The position numbers and the translations under genes were made by a program. From positions 1 to 64,000 of the forward strand of contig NZ_CAMFIA010000003.1 of the NCBI RefSeq assembly GCF_945952405.1: DNA of 64,000 nucleotides. The letters run 5' to 3'. The notes under the pieces are model-generated. The model was not told the origin of the DNA and did no database searches. It worked only from the letters and a program-made list of their open reading frames with translations. This document shows positions 8,571 to 20,007 of the stretch, one piece after another. Within the stretch, counting starts at the first letter, position 1. Every line of letters begins with the position of its first letter. The stretch is from an uncultured Stenotrophomonas sp. Lineage in GTDB: Bacteria; Pseudomonadota; Gammaproteobacteria; Xanthomonadales; Xanthomonadaceae.

Positions 8571-9787
8571 CCCAGCGCATCCTGATCCTGGAAGACCAGC
8601 CGTTCCAGCGTGGCTACCTGGCCAACCTGTTCGGCAGCCGCGACGGCGTGCAGGTCGACGCCTGCGAGGACGTGGACGCGGCGATCGCCCTGTGCGCCTG
8701 CCAGTCCTATGACCTGGTGGTAAGTGACCTGCTGATGCCGGGACAGGACGGCATCCAGTTCATCCAGGCACTGGCCGCGCAACCGCGTCCGCCGCGCCTT
8801 GCGGTGGCCAGCGCCGCCTCGCGGCGGATGATGACCTCGGCGCGCCTGATGGCCGAATCGCTGGGGCTGGATGTGATCGGCCTGCTGCCCAAGCCGGTGT
8901 CGGCGGCCGATGTCGAAGCCCTGTTTGAAGCGCTGGCAAAGGCACGTCCCTCCACGGACACCGCACCGGCCCACGCCCCGGCGCTGGCCGAGCCCGATGC
9001 GCGGCAGCTGCGGCAGGCGATGGCCGACGGCAGCCTCACGGCCTGGTTCCAGCCGAAGAAATCACTGCAGTCCGGACGGGTCGTGGCGGCTGAAGCACTG
9101 GTGCGCTGGCGCCATCCCCTGCTGGGAACGCTGGCGGCCGGCAGCTTCCTTCCCGCGATGTGCCGGCACGGGCTGGAAGGCGAGCTGCTGCGGATGATGC
9201 TCAAGGCCAGCATCGCGGCACAGGCGCGTTGGCGCACGCAGGGCTTCCGGGTACCGGTCTCGATCAATCTGCCGCCGCATCTGCTTGAGCAGTCCGACCT
9301 GCCCGACGAGCTGCTGGCCATGACCCTGGCCCTCGGCGGCAACCCCGGCGAACTTTGCTTTGAACTGATGGAGAACAGCACCACCCGCCATGTCAGCGAT
9401 TTCTATGCGGGGGCCTGCCGCCTGCGCATGAAGGGCTTCGGGCTGGCCCAGGACGATTTCGGACAGGGCCTGAGTTCGGTCCACAACCTGGTCAACACGC
9501 CTTTCACCGAGGTCAAGATCGACCGTGCACTGGTCAGTGGCTGTGCCCGCGATCCCGCCCTGCACCTGACCCTGTCGACCATCATCGCCCTGGCCAACCA
9601 GCTGGGGCTGACCATCGTGGCCGAGGGCGTGGAAAGCGATGCCGACCTTGCAGCGCTGCGCCAGCTCGGCTGCAGCCAGGTGCAGGGCTTCTTGATCTCG
9701 CAGGCGTTGCCTTCGGACGAATTCACCCGCCTGCTGGACGGTGAAGCCCCCCGCCTTGACGAGGCCACTCCGGCGATCATGCGTTGA
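8567..9787 (+). CDS. Response regulator with EAL phosphodiesterase domain (RocR-like)
   Basis: A 406-residue cytoplasmic REC-EAL protein. The receiver covers about 1-120 with acceptor Asp54 in VVSDLLMP. The EAL domain covers about 145-400 and keeps the residues for c-di-GMP hydrolysis: Glu176 in EALVRW, Asn in SINLPP, Glu in FELMENS, the DDFG pair, Lys in VKIDRAL and Glu in AEGVE. The loop is GQGLSSV. It should lower c-di-GMP when active, with phosphorylation by the flanking kinases as the likely switch. The start at 8567 is inside the stop of the upstream kinase (ATGA), implying translational coupling. In Pseudomonas Roc systems a REC-EAL protein competes with the DNA-binding regulator for the kinase; the same may hold here. 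Confidence 0.93.
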   Translation: MTQRILILEDQPFQRGYLANLFGSRDGVQVDACEDVDAAIALCACQSYDLVVSDLLMPGQDGIQFIQALAAQPRPPRLAVASAASRRMMTSARLMAESLGLDVIGLLPKPVSAADVEALFEALAKARPSTDTAPAHAPALAEPDARQLRQAMADGSLTAWFQPKKSLQSGRVVAAEALVRWRHPLLGTLAAGSFLPAMCRHGLEGELLRMMLKASIAAQARWRTQGFRVPVSINLPPHLLEQSDLPDELLAMTLALGGNPGELCFELMENSTTRHVSDFYAGACRLRMKGFGLAQDDFGQGLSSVHNLVNTPFTEVKIDRALVSGCARDPALHLTLSTIIALANQLGLTIVAEGVESDADLAALRQLGCSQVQGFLISQALPSDEFTRLLDGEAPRLDEATPAIMR

Positions 9788-9808
9788 AGCCGGCTGCACG
9801 CCGGCTTC
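9786..9808 (+). other. Intercistronic hairpin
   Basis: A 9-bp stem GAAGCCGGC/GCCGGCTTC with loop tgcac overlaps the stop of the REC-EAL gene. No T-run follows, so it is more likely an RNA stability or attenuation element than a terminator. The following 105 nt before the second kinase contain no other clear signal. Confidence 0.45.
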
Positions 9809-9912
9809 ACGGATTCATCAAGCGGCATTGACGATCCTGTCTATGCAACGGCAGCCGGCCACCCCCGCGCTCCGCACGCCACCGCTGACCGCCCCTTGCT
9901 CCGAGACCTGCC

Positions 9913-12900
9913 ATGCCGGCCGAGGCCGCTCCCGTTCGCCGACTCGCTCGCCGCTCCCTGCGTGTCCATGCCCTGCTGATCGGGGTGGTGGTACTGGCCA
10001 CCCTGCAGGCTGGATTGCTGCTGTCCACCGGCACGCAGCTGCTGAACGAAGAACGCAGCAAGATCGAGTACCACTTCCGTCGCCTGGACGGCACCCTGCG
10101 CGAACAGGAACGGTTCCTGCGCCAGTGGCGGCTGCATGATGTCGGCACGCAGGGAGTGCCGATGCCGGATGCCAGCACGGAGCTGCAGCGCGGTCCGCTG
10201 TTCGCCAACTTCGCTCTGGTCGGCAGCGAAGAAGAACGCGTCGGTGCCCCCGCACCAACCGAACTGGGCGATCGCTTCCTGCGCTTCTACGGCACCTTCT
10301 GGTCGGCCTCGCACTACCCGCCACCGCACTGCCTGCTGGTCGATGGGCAGGGCACACGCGGGCTGCTGGCACCGGTCCAGATGTCCGGCGCGGAGGCCGG
10401 CCAGAACAGTCCGCACCATCTGCGCCCGGCGATCACCGCCATCCATCAGGCGATGAGCACCCAGCCCGCACTGCAGCGCGGCGGCATCGCCTGGGTTGCC
10501 GTGCCCTGGCGCGACGGCCAGACGCGCCTGCTGGCCATCGCCCATGCCCCGCAGGATGCACGGCTGTGGGGCGAGCGCCGCGAGGGCTCGCTGGCGGCGC
10601 TGGCCTGCCTGCTCGACCCGGCACGGGTGGATGACTACCGCCAGGTGCTGGGCGTGCCGGTGTTCCAGCAGTTGTCGCTGTTCGATGCCGCTGGCCGGCT
10701 CCTGCTCGGCGATGCCGCCGATGCCAGCGACGCCGCGACCTCCTGGCACGCGGGCATGGCGGGCCTGCAGTTCCGCATGCGCAGCGATCGAGGCTGGCTG
10801 GCGGTCTACCACGTCAGCTGGCAGCAGATCCTGCAGCACCCGCAGGGCCCGTTGCTGGGGGCAACGGCGCTGGCGTTGCTGCTGGCACTGGGCGGCACCC
10901 TGGTGCTGCGCGCGTATCGGCGCTCGGTCATCGAACCACTGCGCAGCAACCACGCACGCCTGCTGGAAAGCGAAGCCTTCAGCCGCACGGTGCTGGACAA
11001 TGCACCGATCGGGCTGTGCCTGCTGCAACGCGCCGGTGGCGCGGTGCTGCTGGACAACGCCCTGGCGCGCAGCTGGCTGGGCGAAGACCATCACGGCGGC
11101 GGCTGGCACGGTCCATGGCGACGCAGCGTGCTGGCTGCCGCAGGCACCCCGTCCGGCGATGGCGTGGCCTACACCACCCCCGATGGCCGCCATCTGCTGG
11201 TGAAGGCGACCCCGGCGCGCTACCGTGGCGAGCCCGCGCTGCTGTGCCTGTTCATCGATCTCAGCAGCCAGCACGAAGCCGAGCAGGTGCTGCAACAGGC
11301 CCGGCGCGCCGCCGACCAGGCCAACCGGGCCAAGAGCCAGTTCCTGGCCACCATGAGCCACGAGATCCGCACGCCGCTGTACGGCGTCCTCGGCACGCTT
11401 GAGCTGCTGGGCCTGACGCCCCTGGATGCGCGCCAGCAGGACTATCTGTCCACGATCCAGCGCTCGTCCTCGACCTTGATGCAGTTGATCAGCGACATCC
11501 TCGACGTGAGCAAGGCCGAGGCCGGGCAACTGAGCCTGGAACCGAGCCCGTTCGATCCGGAACGATTGACCGAGGATGCACTGGACTCCTACGCCGCCGC
11601 AGCGGCCAACAAGGGACTGCAGTTCTATGCCTGCATCGACGCTGACGTGCCCACCTCGGTATGCGGTGATGCGGCGCGGATCCGCCAGATACTCAACAAC
11701 CTGATCAGCAATGCGCTCAAGTTCACCGACGCCGGGCGCGTGGTCGTGCGCCTCTCGGTGCGCTGGCAGGAACAGCGCTGCTGGCTGCAATGGCAGGTGA
11801 CCGACACCGGCATCGGTATCGCCAGCGAGCACCAGGCCCATCTGTTCGAACCGTTCTTCCAGGCCAACCCCGGCGCCGATGCGATGCGTGGAACCGGCCT
11901 CGGCCTGGCCATCTGCGCCCATCTCGCGGCGCTCATGGACGGCCAGCTGCGCGTGGTGAGCGAGAGCGGGCTGGGCAGCAGCTTCAGCGTCGAGCTGCCG
12001 CTGCCGCCGGCAGCGCCGGACCCGTTGCAGTCGCCCCCGCCGCGGCTGCCGCTGGACCTGCAGGTGCAGGTCCGCGGCAGCGTGCGCGAACTGGTGCAAT
12101 CACTGTGCGAGCGCCTGCAGCAACGCGGGGCGGATGCCCGCGTCTGCCGTGCGGAAATGGCGGCGGGCATGCCTCCCACGGCGGTGCTGCTCGACCTGGT
12201 ACTGGACGGCGCAGTACCCGCCTGGAGCGGCGGTGCACACGTCGTGGCCTGCCGCGAAGGTGGCGCCAGGGCGCAACGGGTCGGCGCCAGCTGGCAGGTG
12301 GGCCTGCATCGACTCGATGCCATCGTGGCGGCCCTGGCGACGGCCAGCGGCCAGCCGCTGGCATCCAGCGGCGAGGGTCGCCTGCCGGCGACACGCCGCT
12401 TCGGCCTGCAGGTGCTGGTGGCCGAAGACAACCCGATCAACCAGGCGATCCTGCGCGGCCAACTGGAGCAGCTGGGCTGCCGTGCCGTGGTCGCCAGCGA
12501 TGGCAACGAAGCGCTGGGCTACTGGCAACAGGGGGTATTCGGCCTGGTGCTGACCGATCTGAACATGCCCGGGCTGGATGGCTACGGTCTGGCCCGCGCG
12601 CTGCGCGCGCGCGGCGCCGTGGTACCGATCCTTGGCGCCACGGCCAATGCCGATCCGGCCGAACGTCAGCGTTGCAGGGAGGCTGGAATGCAGGGCGTGC
12701 TGGTCAAGCCGATCACCCTCGAGGCGCTGCAGCGCCTGCTGGCCGGACTCAGCGGCGGCGACAGCGCCGAGCCGCTCCCGGTCGCTGAGCCTGCCGCCGC
12801 CGATGGCATCGGCGACGACCCTCCGCTGCAGGTATCGGCGAAGATGCAGACGCTGTTCGTACAGACCATGCAGGCCGACCTGGACAGCCTGCGCGAGGCC

Positions 12901-13146
12901 ATCATCGCGGCCGACAGCGTTCGCGTGGCGCAGGTGCTGCACCGCATCCGCGGCGCGCTGGTCATCGTCGGCGCCCCTGCGCTGGTGGACAGTGGCCTGC
13001 TGATCGAACGGCACATCGCACGAGGCGATGCGCTGGCAGCATTGAGCGGCCCGTTGAGCGGTTTCCAGCGCCGGCTGCAGCGCTTGCTGGAACCGCTGGC
13101 CGGCCCCCCCTCCCCTTCCTCCCCTGATGGCTCTCCCCCACCATGA
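9913..13146 (+). CDS. Unorthodox hybrid sensor kinase with receiver and Hpt domains
   Basis: A 1077-residue inner membrane kinase, paralogous to the one at 5802 in its cytoplasmic half but with a different periplasmic sensor. TM1 is at about 19-39 and TM2 at about 314-335. A PAS-like segment leads to HisKA with His483 (SHEIRTPLYG), then an ATPase domain (NNLISNALKF, DTGIGIA, GTGLGLA), a degenerate receiver-like linker, a receiver with Asp882 (LTDLNMP) and a C-terminal Hpt domain with His1010 in VLHRIRGALVIVGAP. It can therefore run a complete His-Asp-His-Asp relay, and its Hpt may serve the Hpt-less partner kinase. Its 3' end overlaps the regulator gene by 4 bp. BvgS and RocS1 have this layout. 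Confidence 0.92.
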   Translation: MPAEAAPVRRLARRSLRVHALLIGVVVLATLQAGLLLSTGTQLLNEERSKIEYHFRRLDGTLREQERFLRQWRLHDVGTQGVPMPDASTELQRGPLFANFALVGSEEERVGAPAPTELGDRFLRFYGTFWSASHYPPPHCLLVDGQGTRGLLAPVQMSGAEAGQNSPHHLRPAITAIHQAMSTQPALQRGGIAWVAVPWRDGQTRLLAIAHAPQDARLWGERREGSLAALACLLDPARVDDYRQVLGVPVFQQLSLFDAAGRLLLGDAADASDAATSWHAGMAGLQFRMRSDRGWLAVYHVSWQQILQHPQGPLLGATALALLLALGGTLVLRAYRRSVIEPLRSNHARLLESEAFSRTVLDNAPIGLCLLQRAGGAVLLDNALARSWLGEDHHGGGWHGPWRRSVLAAAGTPSGDGVAYTTPDGRHLLVKATPARYRGEPALLCLFIDLSSQHEAEQVLQQARRAADQANRAKSQFLATMSHEIRTPLYGVLGTLELLGLTPLDARQQDYLSTIQRSSSTLMQLISDILDVSKAEAGQLSLEPSPFDPERLTEDALDSYAAAAANKGLQFYACIDADVPTSVCGDAARIRQILNNLISNALKFTDAGRVVVRLSVRWQEQRCWLQWQVTDTGIGIASEHQAHLFEPFFQANPGADAMRGTGLGLAICAHLAALMDGQLRVVSESGLGSSFSVELPLPPAAPDPLQSPPPRLPLDLQVQVRGSVRELVQSLCERLQQRGADARVCRAEMAAGMPPTAVLLDLVLDGAVPAWSGGAHVVACREGGARAQRVGASWQVGLHRLDAIVAALATASGQPLASSGEGRLPATRRFGLQVLVAEDNPINQAILRGQLEQLGCRAVVASDGNEALGYWQQGVFGLVLTDLNMPGLDGYGLARALRARGAVVPILGATANADPAERQRCREAGMQGVLVKPITLEALQRLLAGLSGGDSAEPLPVAEPAAADGIGDDPPLQVSAKMQTLFVQTMQADLDSLREAIIAADSVRVAQVLHRIRGALVIVGAPALVDSGLLIERHIARGDALAALSGPLSGFQRRLQRLLEPLAGPPSPSSPDGSPPP

Positions 13147-13784
13147 CCACACGGATCCTCATCGCCGACGACCACCCGATCGTGCTGGCCGGCATCCGCG
13201 AAGTGCTGGCCGGCGAACTGGATCTGCAGGTCGTTGGCGAGGCGGCCGATCCGGCAACCCTGATCGAACTGATGGGCAGTACCCGGCCGCAGGCGGTGAT
13301 CACCGACTACAGCATGCCCGGCGGTGACCGCTTCGGTGATGGCATCAAGCTGATCTCGTTCCTGCGCCGCAGTTTCCCGGACACCCGCCTGCTGGTGCTG
13401 ACGATGATCTCCAACCCATCGCTGGTGGCCGCGATGTATGCCGCCGGTGCCGGCGGCGTGGTGCTCAAGAGCCACGGCCTGGGCAGCCTGGTGCAGGCCC
13501 TGCGCGTGGTCCTGGCCGACCGCGTCTATCGCCCACCTGGACTGCTGCCGGTGGCGGCCGCTGCAACCGGCGATGCCGATACCGTGCGTGCCCGGCTGTC
13601 GCCGCGCGAACTGGAGGTGATCCGCCTGTTCACCGGAGGCATGAGCGTGGGCGATATCGCCCGGCAGCTGCAGCGCAGCGCCAAGACCGTCAGCACGCAG
13701 AAGATCAGTGCCATGCGCAAGCTGGGGGTGGACAGCGACCAGGCCTTGATCGAGTACTGCCTGCAGGCCTCACTGTTCGCCTGA
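13143..13784 (+). CDS. NarL/RcsB-like DNA-binding response regulator
   Basis: A 213-residue regulator: receiver (about 3-125) with acceptor Asp55 in VITDYSMPGG, then a LuxR-type helix-turn-helix (about 148-205, LSPRELEVIRLF). The receiver text ITDYSMPGGDRFGDGI with FPDTRLLVLTM is strikingly RcsB-like. It overlaps the upstream kinase gene by 4 bp and is probably the DNA-binding output of both kinases. The best candidate targets are the two copies of the 20-bp motif at 5750 and 13835, giving autoregulation and control of the autotransporter. This connection is inferred from position and motif sharing. A small hairpin AGCCCA/TGGGCT follows the stop codon. Confidence 0.93.
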   Translation: MTTRILIADDHPIVLAGIREVLAGELDLQVVGEAADPATLIELMGSTRPQAVITDYSMPGGDRFGDGIKLISFLRRSFPDTRLLVLTMISNPSLVAAMYAAGAGGVVLKSHGLGSLVQALRVVLADRVYRPPGLLPVAAAATGDADTVRARLSPRELEVIRLFTGGMSVGDIARQLQRSAKTVSTQKISAMRKLGVDSDQALIEYCLQASLFA

Positions 13785-13834
13785 GCCCAAGCGTGGGCTG
13801 AACCTGGCGAGCCCCGGGCCCGGCCGGCGGGCGC

Positions 13835-13879
13835 TTTAGGAAACGCCTGATTCCATCGACCGCCGCCGCTTCCTAGGCT
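13835..13879 (+). promoter_or_regulatory. Candidate operator and promoter of the autotransporter gene
   Basis: TTTAGGAAACGCCTGATTCC (13835-13854) and, 19 bp further, TAGGCT (13874-13879) as -10. It matches the motif before the kinase operon at 19 of 20 positions. The transcript would start near 13886, leaving a leader of about 160 nt. Confidence 0.65.
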
Positions 13880-13932
13880 GGACCCATCCCGCCACGTGGC
13901 GCCTGCTGGCTGTTGCTGCGCTGTCATGGGGG

Positions 13933-13978
13933 ACGGAAGCCGATGGCGCCTGCAGTCGCCATTGCAGATGGCTTCCGT
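13933..13978 (+). other. Long hairpin in the autotransporter 5' leader
   Basis: A 9-bp perfect outer stem ACGGAAGCC/GGCTTCCGT encloses a 6-bp stem ATGGCG/CGCCAT with an asymmetric internal loop. It lies about 70 nt before the chosen start codon. It matches no riboswitch consensus I know. Confidence 0.5.
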
Positions 13979-14045
13979 AGCGAAGCGGCCCCGCCGCGCC
14001 AGTTCGCGCAGCCGCGCTGCGCCCTGCCACAGGAAGTCCTCCAGC

Positions 14046-17285
<3,240 letters not shown>

Positions 17286-17292
17286 TGCGGGA

Positions 17293-17325
17293 AGCGCCCG
17301 GCAAGGGATGGCCGGGCGCTTTTTT
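17293..17325 (+). terminator. Rho-independent terminator of the autotransporter gene
   Basis: A perfect 10-bp stem AGCGCCCGGC/GCCGGGCGCT with an 8-nt loop followed by six T, starting 8 nt after the stop codon. Confidence 0.92.
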
Positions 17326-17660
17326 GCGCGTGCCACGCTGTAGAGCCGAGCCCATGCCCGGCTCTGCAGGGCGCTCAGAGGTTTTCCACACATCACGTGG
17401 AAAGCGATGGGAGTTTGCTGTGGACAAGCGCCTGCGAACCACGTGCCGCAGGCGTTTCCGCAGGTGGTGTTTTTTTGTCCAACCGTCATCTGACCCCGAC
17501 GCCAACAGCCGAGCGTGGGCTCGGCTCTACAGGGCGGTCAGGGGTTTTCCACACATCACGTGGAAAGCGGTGGGAGTTTGCTGTGGACAAGCGCCTGCGA
17601 ACCACGCCCCGCAGGCGTTTCCGCAGGTGGTGTTTTTTTGTCCAGCCGGTATCTCCTGCT

Positions 17661-17700
17661 GGGGTCAGATCCCTTTTGCCTGCAAAAGGGATCTGACCCC
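17661..17700. repeat. GGGGTCAGATCC-family hairpin, copy 1
   Basis: A 40-bp near-perfect palindrome: 19-bp arm GGGGTCAGATCCCTTTTGC, 2-nt loop, and its complement. It closes the second unit of the tandem array. Confidence 0.85.
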
Positions 17701-17863
17701 GACGCCAACAGCCGAGCGTGGGCTCGGCTCTACAAGGTAGTCAGGGGTTTTCCACACATGGCGTGGAAAGCGGTGGGAGTTTGCTGTGGACAAGCGCCTG
17801 CGAACCACGCCCCGCAGGCGTTTCCGCAGGTGGTGTTTTTTTGTCCAGCCGGTATCTCCTGCT

Positions 17864-17903
17864 GGGGTCAGATCCCTTTTGCCTGCAAAAGGGATCTGAC
17901 CCC
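17864..17903. repeat. GGGGTCAGATCC-family hairpin, copy 2
   Basis: Identical 40-bp palindrome in the third array unit. Confidence 0.85.
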
Positions 17904-18066
17904 GACGCCAATAGCCGAGCGTGGGCTCGGCTCTACAGGGCGCTCAGAGGTTTTCCACACGTCACGTGGAAAGCGGTGGGAGTTTGCTGTGGACAAATGC
18001 CTGCGAACCACGTGCCGCAGGCGTTTCCGCAGGTGGTGTTTTTTTGTCCAGCCGGCCTCTCCTGCT

Positions 18067-18106
18067 GGGGTCAGATCCCTTTTGCCTGCAAAAGGGATCT
18101 GACCCC
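18067..18106. repeat. GGGGTCAGATCC-family hairpin, copy 3
   Basis: Identical 40-bp palindrome at the end of the fourth array unit, 75 bp before the stop codon of ychF. Confidence 0.85.
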
Positions 18107-18180
18107 GACGGATCGCAACTCCGGAAACGCGAACGCCCCGCACAAGGCGGGGCGTCCGGCGCTGATCCGATGGCGCAGGA

Positions 18181-19272
18181 TCAGACGTTGAAGCGGAAGT
18201 GCAGGATGTCGCCTTCCTGCACGCGGTACTCCTTGCCTTCCAGGCGCAGGCGACCGGCTTCCTTGGCGCCGGCTTCGCCCTTGTACTTGATGAAGTCGTC
18301 ATACGCGATGGTTTCCGCGCGGATGAAGCCCTTCTCGAAGTCGGTGTGGATGACGGCGGCGGCCTGCGGCGCGGTGGCGCCCTTGCGCACGGTCCATGCA
18401 CGGACTTCCTTCACGCCAGCGGTGAAGTAGGTCTGCAGGCCAAGCAGGCTGTAGGCCGCGTTGATCACGCGGTTCAGGCCCGGCTCGCTCAGGCCGAGGT
18501 CGGCCAGGAAGGTATCGCGGTCTTCGTCGTCGAGCTGGGACAGCTCTTCTTCGATCGCGGCCGACACCGGCACCACCTGCGCGCCTTCGGCGGCAGCATG
18601 CGCGCGTACGGCTTCCAGGTGCGGGTTGTTCTCGAAACCGTCCTCAAGCACGTTGGCGATGTACATCACCGGCTTCAGGGTCAGCAGGAACAGGTCACGC
18701 ACCAGCGCCTTTTCTTCCTCGTCCAGGCCAACCGAACGGCCGGCCTTGCCGTCCGACAGCGCCGCCTGCAGCTTGGCCAGCACCGGCTTGCGCGCTGCCG
18801 CGTCCTTGTCGCCGCCCTTGGCGGCGCGCTCGGCGCGGTTCAACGCCTTCTCGACGCTGTCCAGGTCGGCCAGGGCCAGTTCGGTATCGATGGTTTCGAT
18901 GTCCGAGATCGGGTCGACCTTGCCGGCCACGTGCACGATGTCGCCGTGCTCGAAGCAGCGCACCACGTGGGTGATCGCATCGACCTCGCGGATGTGGGCC
19001 AGGAACTTGTTGCCCAGGCCTTCACCGCTGGCAGCACCGGCCACCAGGCCGGCGATGTCGACGAACTCGACCGCGGTGGGGATGACCTTCTGCGGATTGA
19101 TGATGGCCGCCAGCTCGTTCAGGCGCGGATCCGGCACCGGCACGATGCCGACGTTCGGTTCGATGGTGCAGAACGGGAAGTTCGCCGCGGCGATACCCGC
19201 CTTGGTCAGCGCGTTGAACAGGGTCGACTTGCCGACGTTGGGCAGGCCGACGATGCCGCATTTGATACCCAT
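18181..19272 (-). CDS. ychF: Redox-regulated ATPase YchF (Obg-like)
   Basis: A 363-residue cytoplasmic P-loop ATPase of the OLA1/YchF type, exactly the usual length. [20 protein letters not shown] gives the start and the Walker A motif [15 protein letters not shown] supplies G3, and the C-terminal TGS domain contains [15 protein letters not shown] and ends in HFRFNV. YchF binds ribosomes and hydrolyses ATP; it is linked to oxidative stress. The start at 19272 is set by homology; an in-frame codon at 19335 would add 21 unconserved residues. It lies downstream of pth on the same strand, the common gammaproteobacterial order, with two GTACCGACC palindromes between them. Confidence 0.97.
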   Translation of the reverse strand: MGIKCGIVGLPNVGKSTLFNALTKAGIAAANFPFCTIEPNVGIVPVPDPRLNELAAIINPQKVIPTAVEFVDIAGLVAGAASGEGLGNKFLAHIREVDAITHVVRCFEHGDIVHVAGKVDPISDIETIDTELALADLDSVEKALNRAERAAKGGDKDAAARKPVLAKLQAALSDGKAGRSVGLDEEEKALVRDLFLLTLKPVMYIANVLEDGFENNPHLEAVRAHAAAEGAQVVPVSAAIEEELSQLDDEDRDTFLADLGLSEPGLNRVINAAYSLLGLQTYFTAGVKEVRAWTVRKGATAPQAAAVIHTDFEKGFIRAETIAYDDFIKYKGEAGAKEAGRLRLEGKEYRVQEGDILHFRFNV

Positions 19273-19344
19273 GGGTGACAGCTCTCTGGGGTGAAAGTGA
19301 TTGGGAAAACAGCGACGTGGGCGCCGTTTTTCCAATCATTCTCC

Positions 19345-19402
19345 GTACCGACCCACGGTCGGTACCTACCGGACCTCTTGCGTACCGACCCACGGTCGGT
19401 AC
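19345..19402. repeat. Two GTACCGACC palindromes
   Basis: Two identical 21-bp palindromes (19345-19365 and 19382-19402), each GTACCGACC-CAC-GGTCGGTAC, 37 bp apart between pth and ychF. Size and spacing recall the SMAG pairs, but the head is GTAC. Confidence 0.7.
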
Positions 19403-19414
19403 CTGCCGGGCCGA

Positions 19415-19993
19415 TTATTTCGGGGTGTGCAGGCGCTTCATCGCTTCGCTGAAATCGCCCTGCACCGCCAGCGGCATCACGTCGATCGCATCGTCGATGG
19501 CACGCGCGATCAGCACGTCATCGTCCTTCGACGGGCGGCCCAGTACCCAGCCCACCACGCGGTCCTTGTGGCCGGGGTGGCCGATACCCACGCGCAGGCG
19601 ATGGAACTTGCCGTGGCCGAGCAGGCGGATGGTGTCGCGCAGGCCGTTCTGGCCGCCATGGCCACCGTCGAACTTCAGCCGCGCCACGCCGGGCGCCAGG
19701 TCCAGTTCGTCGTGGGCCAGCAGGGTTTCTTCCGGCTCGATCTTCCAGAACCGCTGTGCGGCGGTGACCGACTTGCCGCTGAGATTCATGAAGGTGGCCG
19801 GCTTAAGCAGCCATACGGTCTGCCCGGCGATCTCGACCTTGGCGGTCTCACCGAACAGCTTGCTGTCCACGTTCCATCGCGCACCGGCTTTTTCAGCCAG
19901 GGCCTCAACGAAATGAAACCCGGCATTGTGCCGGGTCCGGGCGTGTTCCGATCCGGGGTTGCCCAGACCGACGATCAGTCGCAGTCCTGCCAT
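19415..19993 (-). CDS. pth: Peptidyl-tRNA hydrolase
   Basis: A 192-residue cytoplasmic enzyme that releases tRNA from peptidyl-tRNA dropped by ribosomes. The start region MAGLRLIVGLGNPGSEHA and RHNAGFHFV contain the family signature and catalytic His; FMNLSG and DELDLAPG are further conserved blocks. The start at 19993 has AAGGAA 5 nt upstream. The gene follows rplY in the conserved prs-rplY-pth-ychF order, with a strong hairpin in the 47-bp gap. Confidence 0.97.
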   Translation of the reverse strand: MAGLRLIVGLGNPGSEHARTRHNAGFHFVEALAEKAGARWNVDSKLFGETAKVEIAGQTVWLLKPATFMNLSGKSVTAAQRFWKIEPEETLLAHDELDLAPGVARLKFDGGHGGQNGLRDTIRLLGHGKFHRLRVGIGHPGHKDRVVGWVLGRPSKDDDVLIARAIDDAIDVMPLAVQGDFSEAMKRLHTPK

Positions 19994-20007
19994 GGTTCCT
20001 TCCAGCA

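Larger units (their letters stand above)
17338..18106. repeat. Tandem array of four structured units of about 203 bp
   Basis: This 855-bp gap contains no convincing gene but four direct copies of one unit. The same landmark TTTTCCACA begins at 17382, 17545, 17748 and 17951, so periods are 163, 203 and 203 bp. The first unit is shorter by about 40 bp because it lacks the GGGGTCAGATCC hairpin present in the other three. Within each unit a hairpin TTTCCAC/GTGGAAA is followed by TGTGGACAA, an inner stem GCCTGCG/CGCAGGC, and a closing TTGTCC after a run of T. Units are joined by an AGCCGAGC/GCTCGGCT palindrome of SMAG type. TTTTCCACA fits the DnaA-box consensus TTWTNCACA. Apparent reading frames are artefacts of the repeat. 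Confidence 0.85.

Noticed and set aside
13886..14045. c-di-GMP (GEMM-I) riboswitch in the autotransporter leader
   Set aside because: The hairpin is real, but the conserved GEMM features (the tetraloop-receptor pair and CACGCACAGGGCAAACC-like core) are absent.
17338..18106. CRISPR array or replication origin
   Set aside because: Repeats are about 200 bp and contiguous with no unique spacers or cas genes. For an origin, there is no A/T-rich unwinding region and no dnaA/dnaN nearby, only DnaA-box-like words.
17515..18430. Several long open frames repeating the same peptide blocks in the tandem array
   Set aside because: They exist because the array unit length and lack of stops keep frames open; they cross palindromes and run into ychF antisense, and have no start signal or recognisable protein features.
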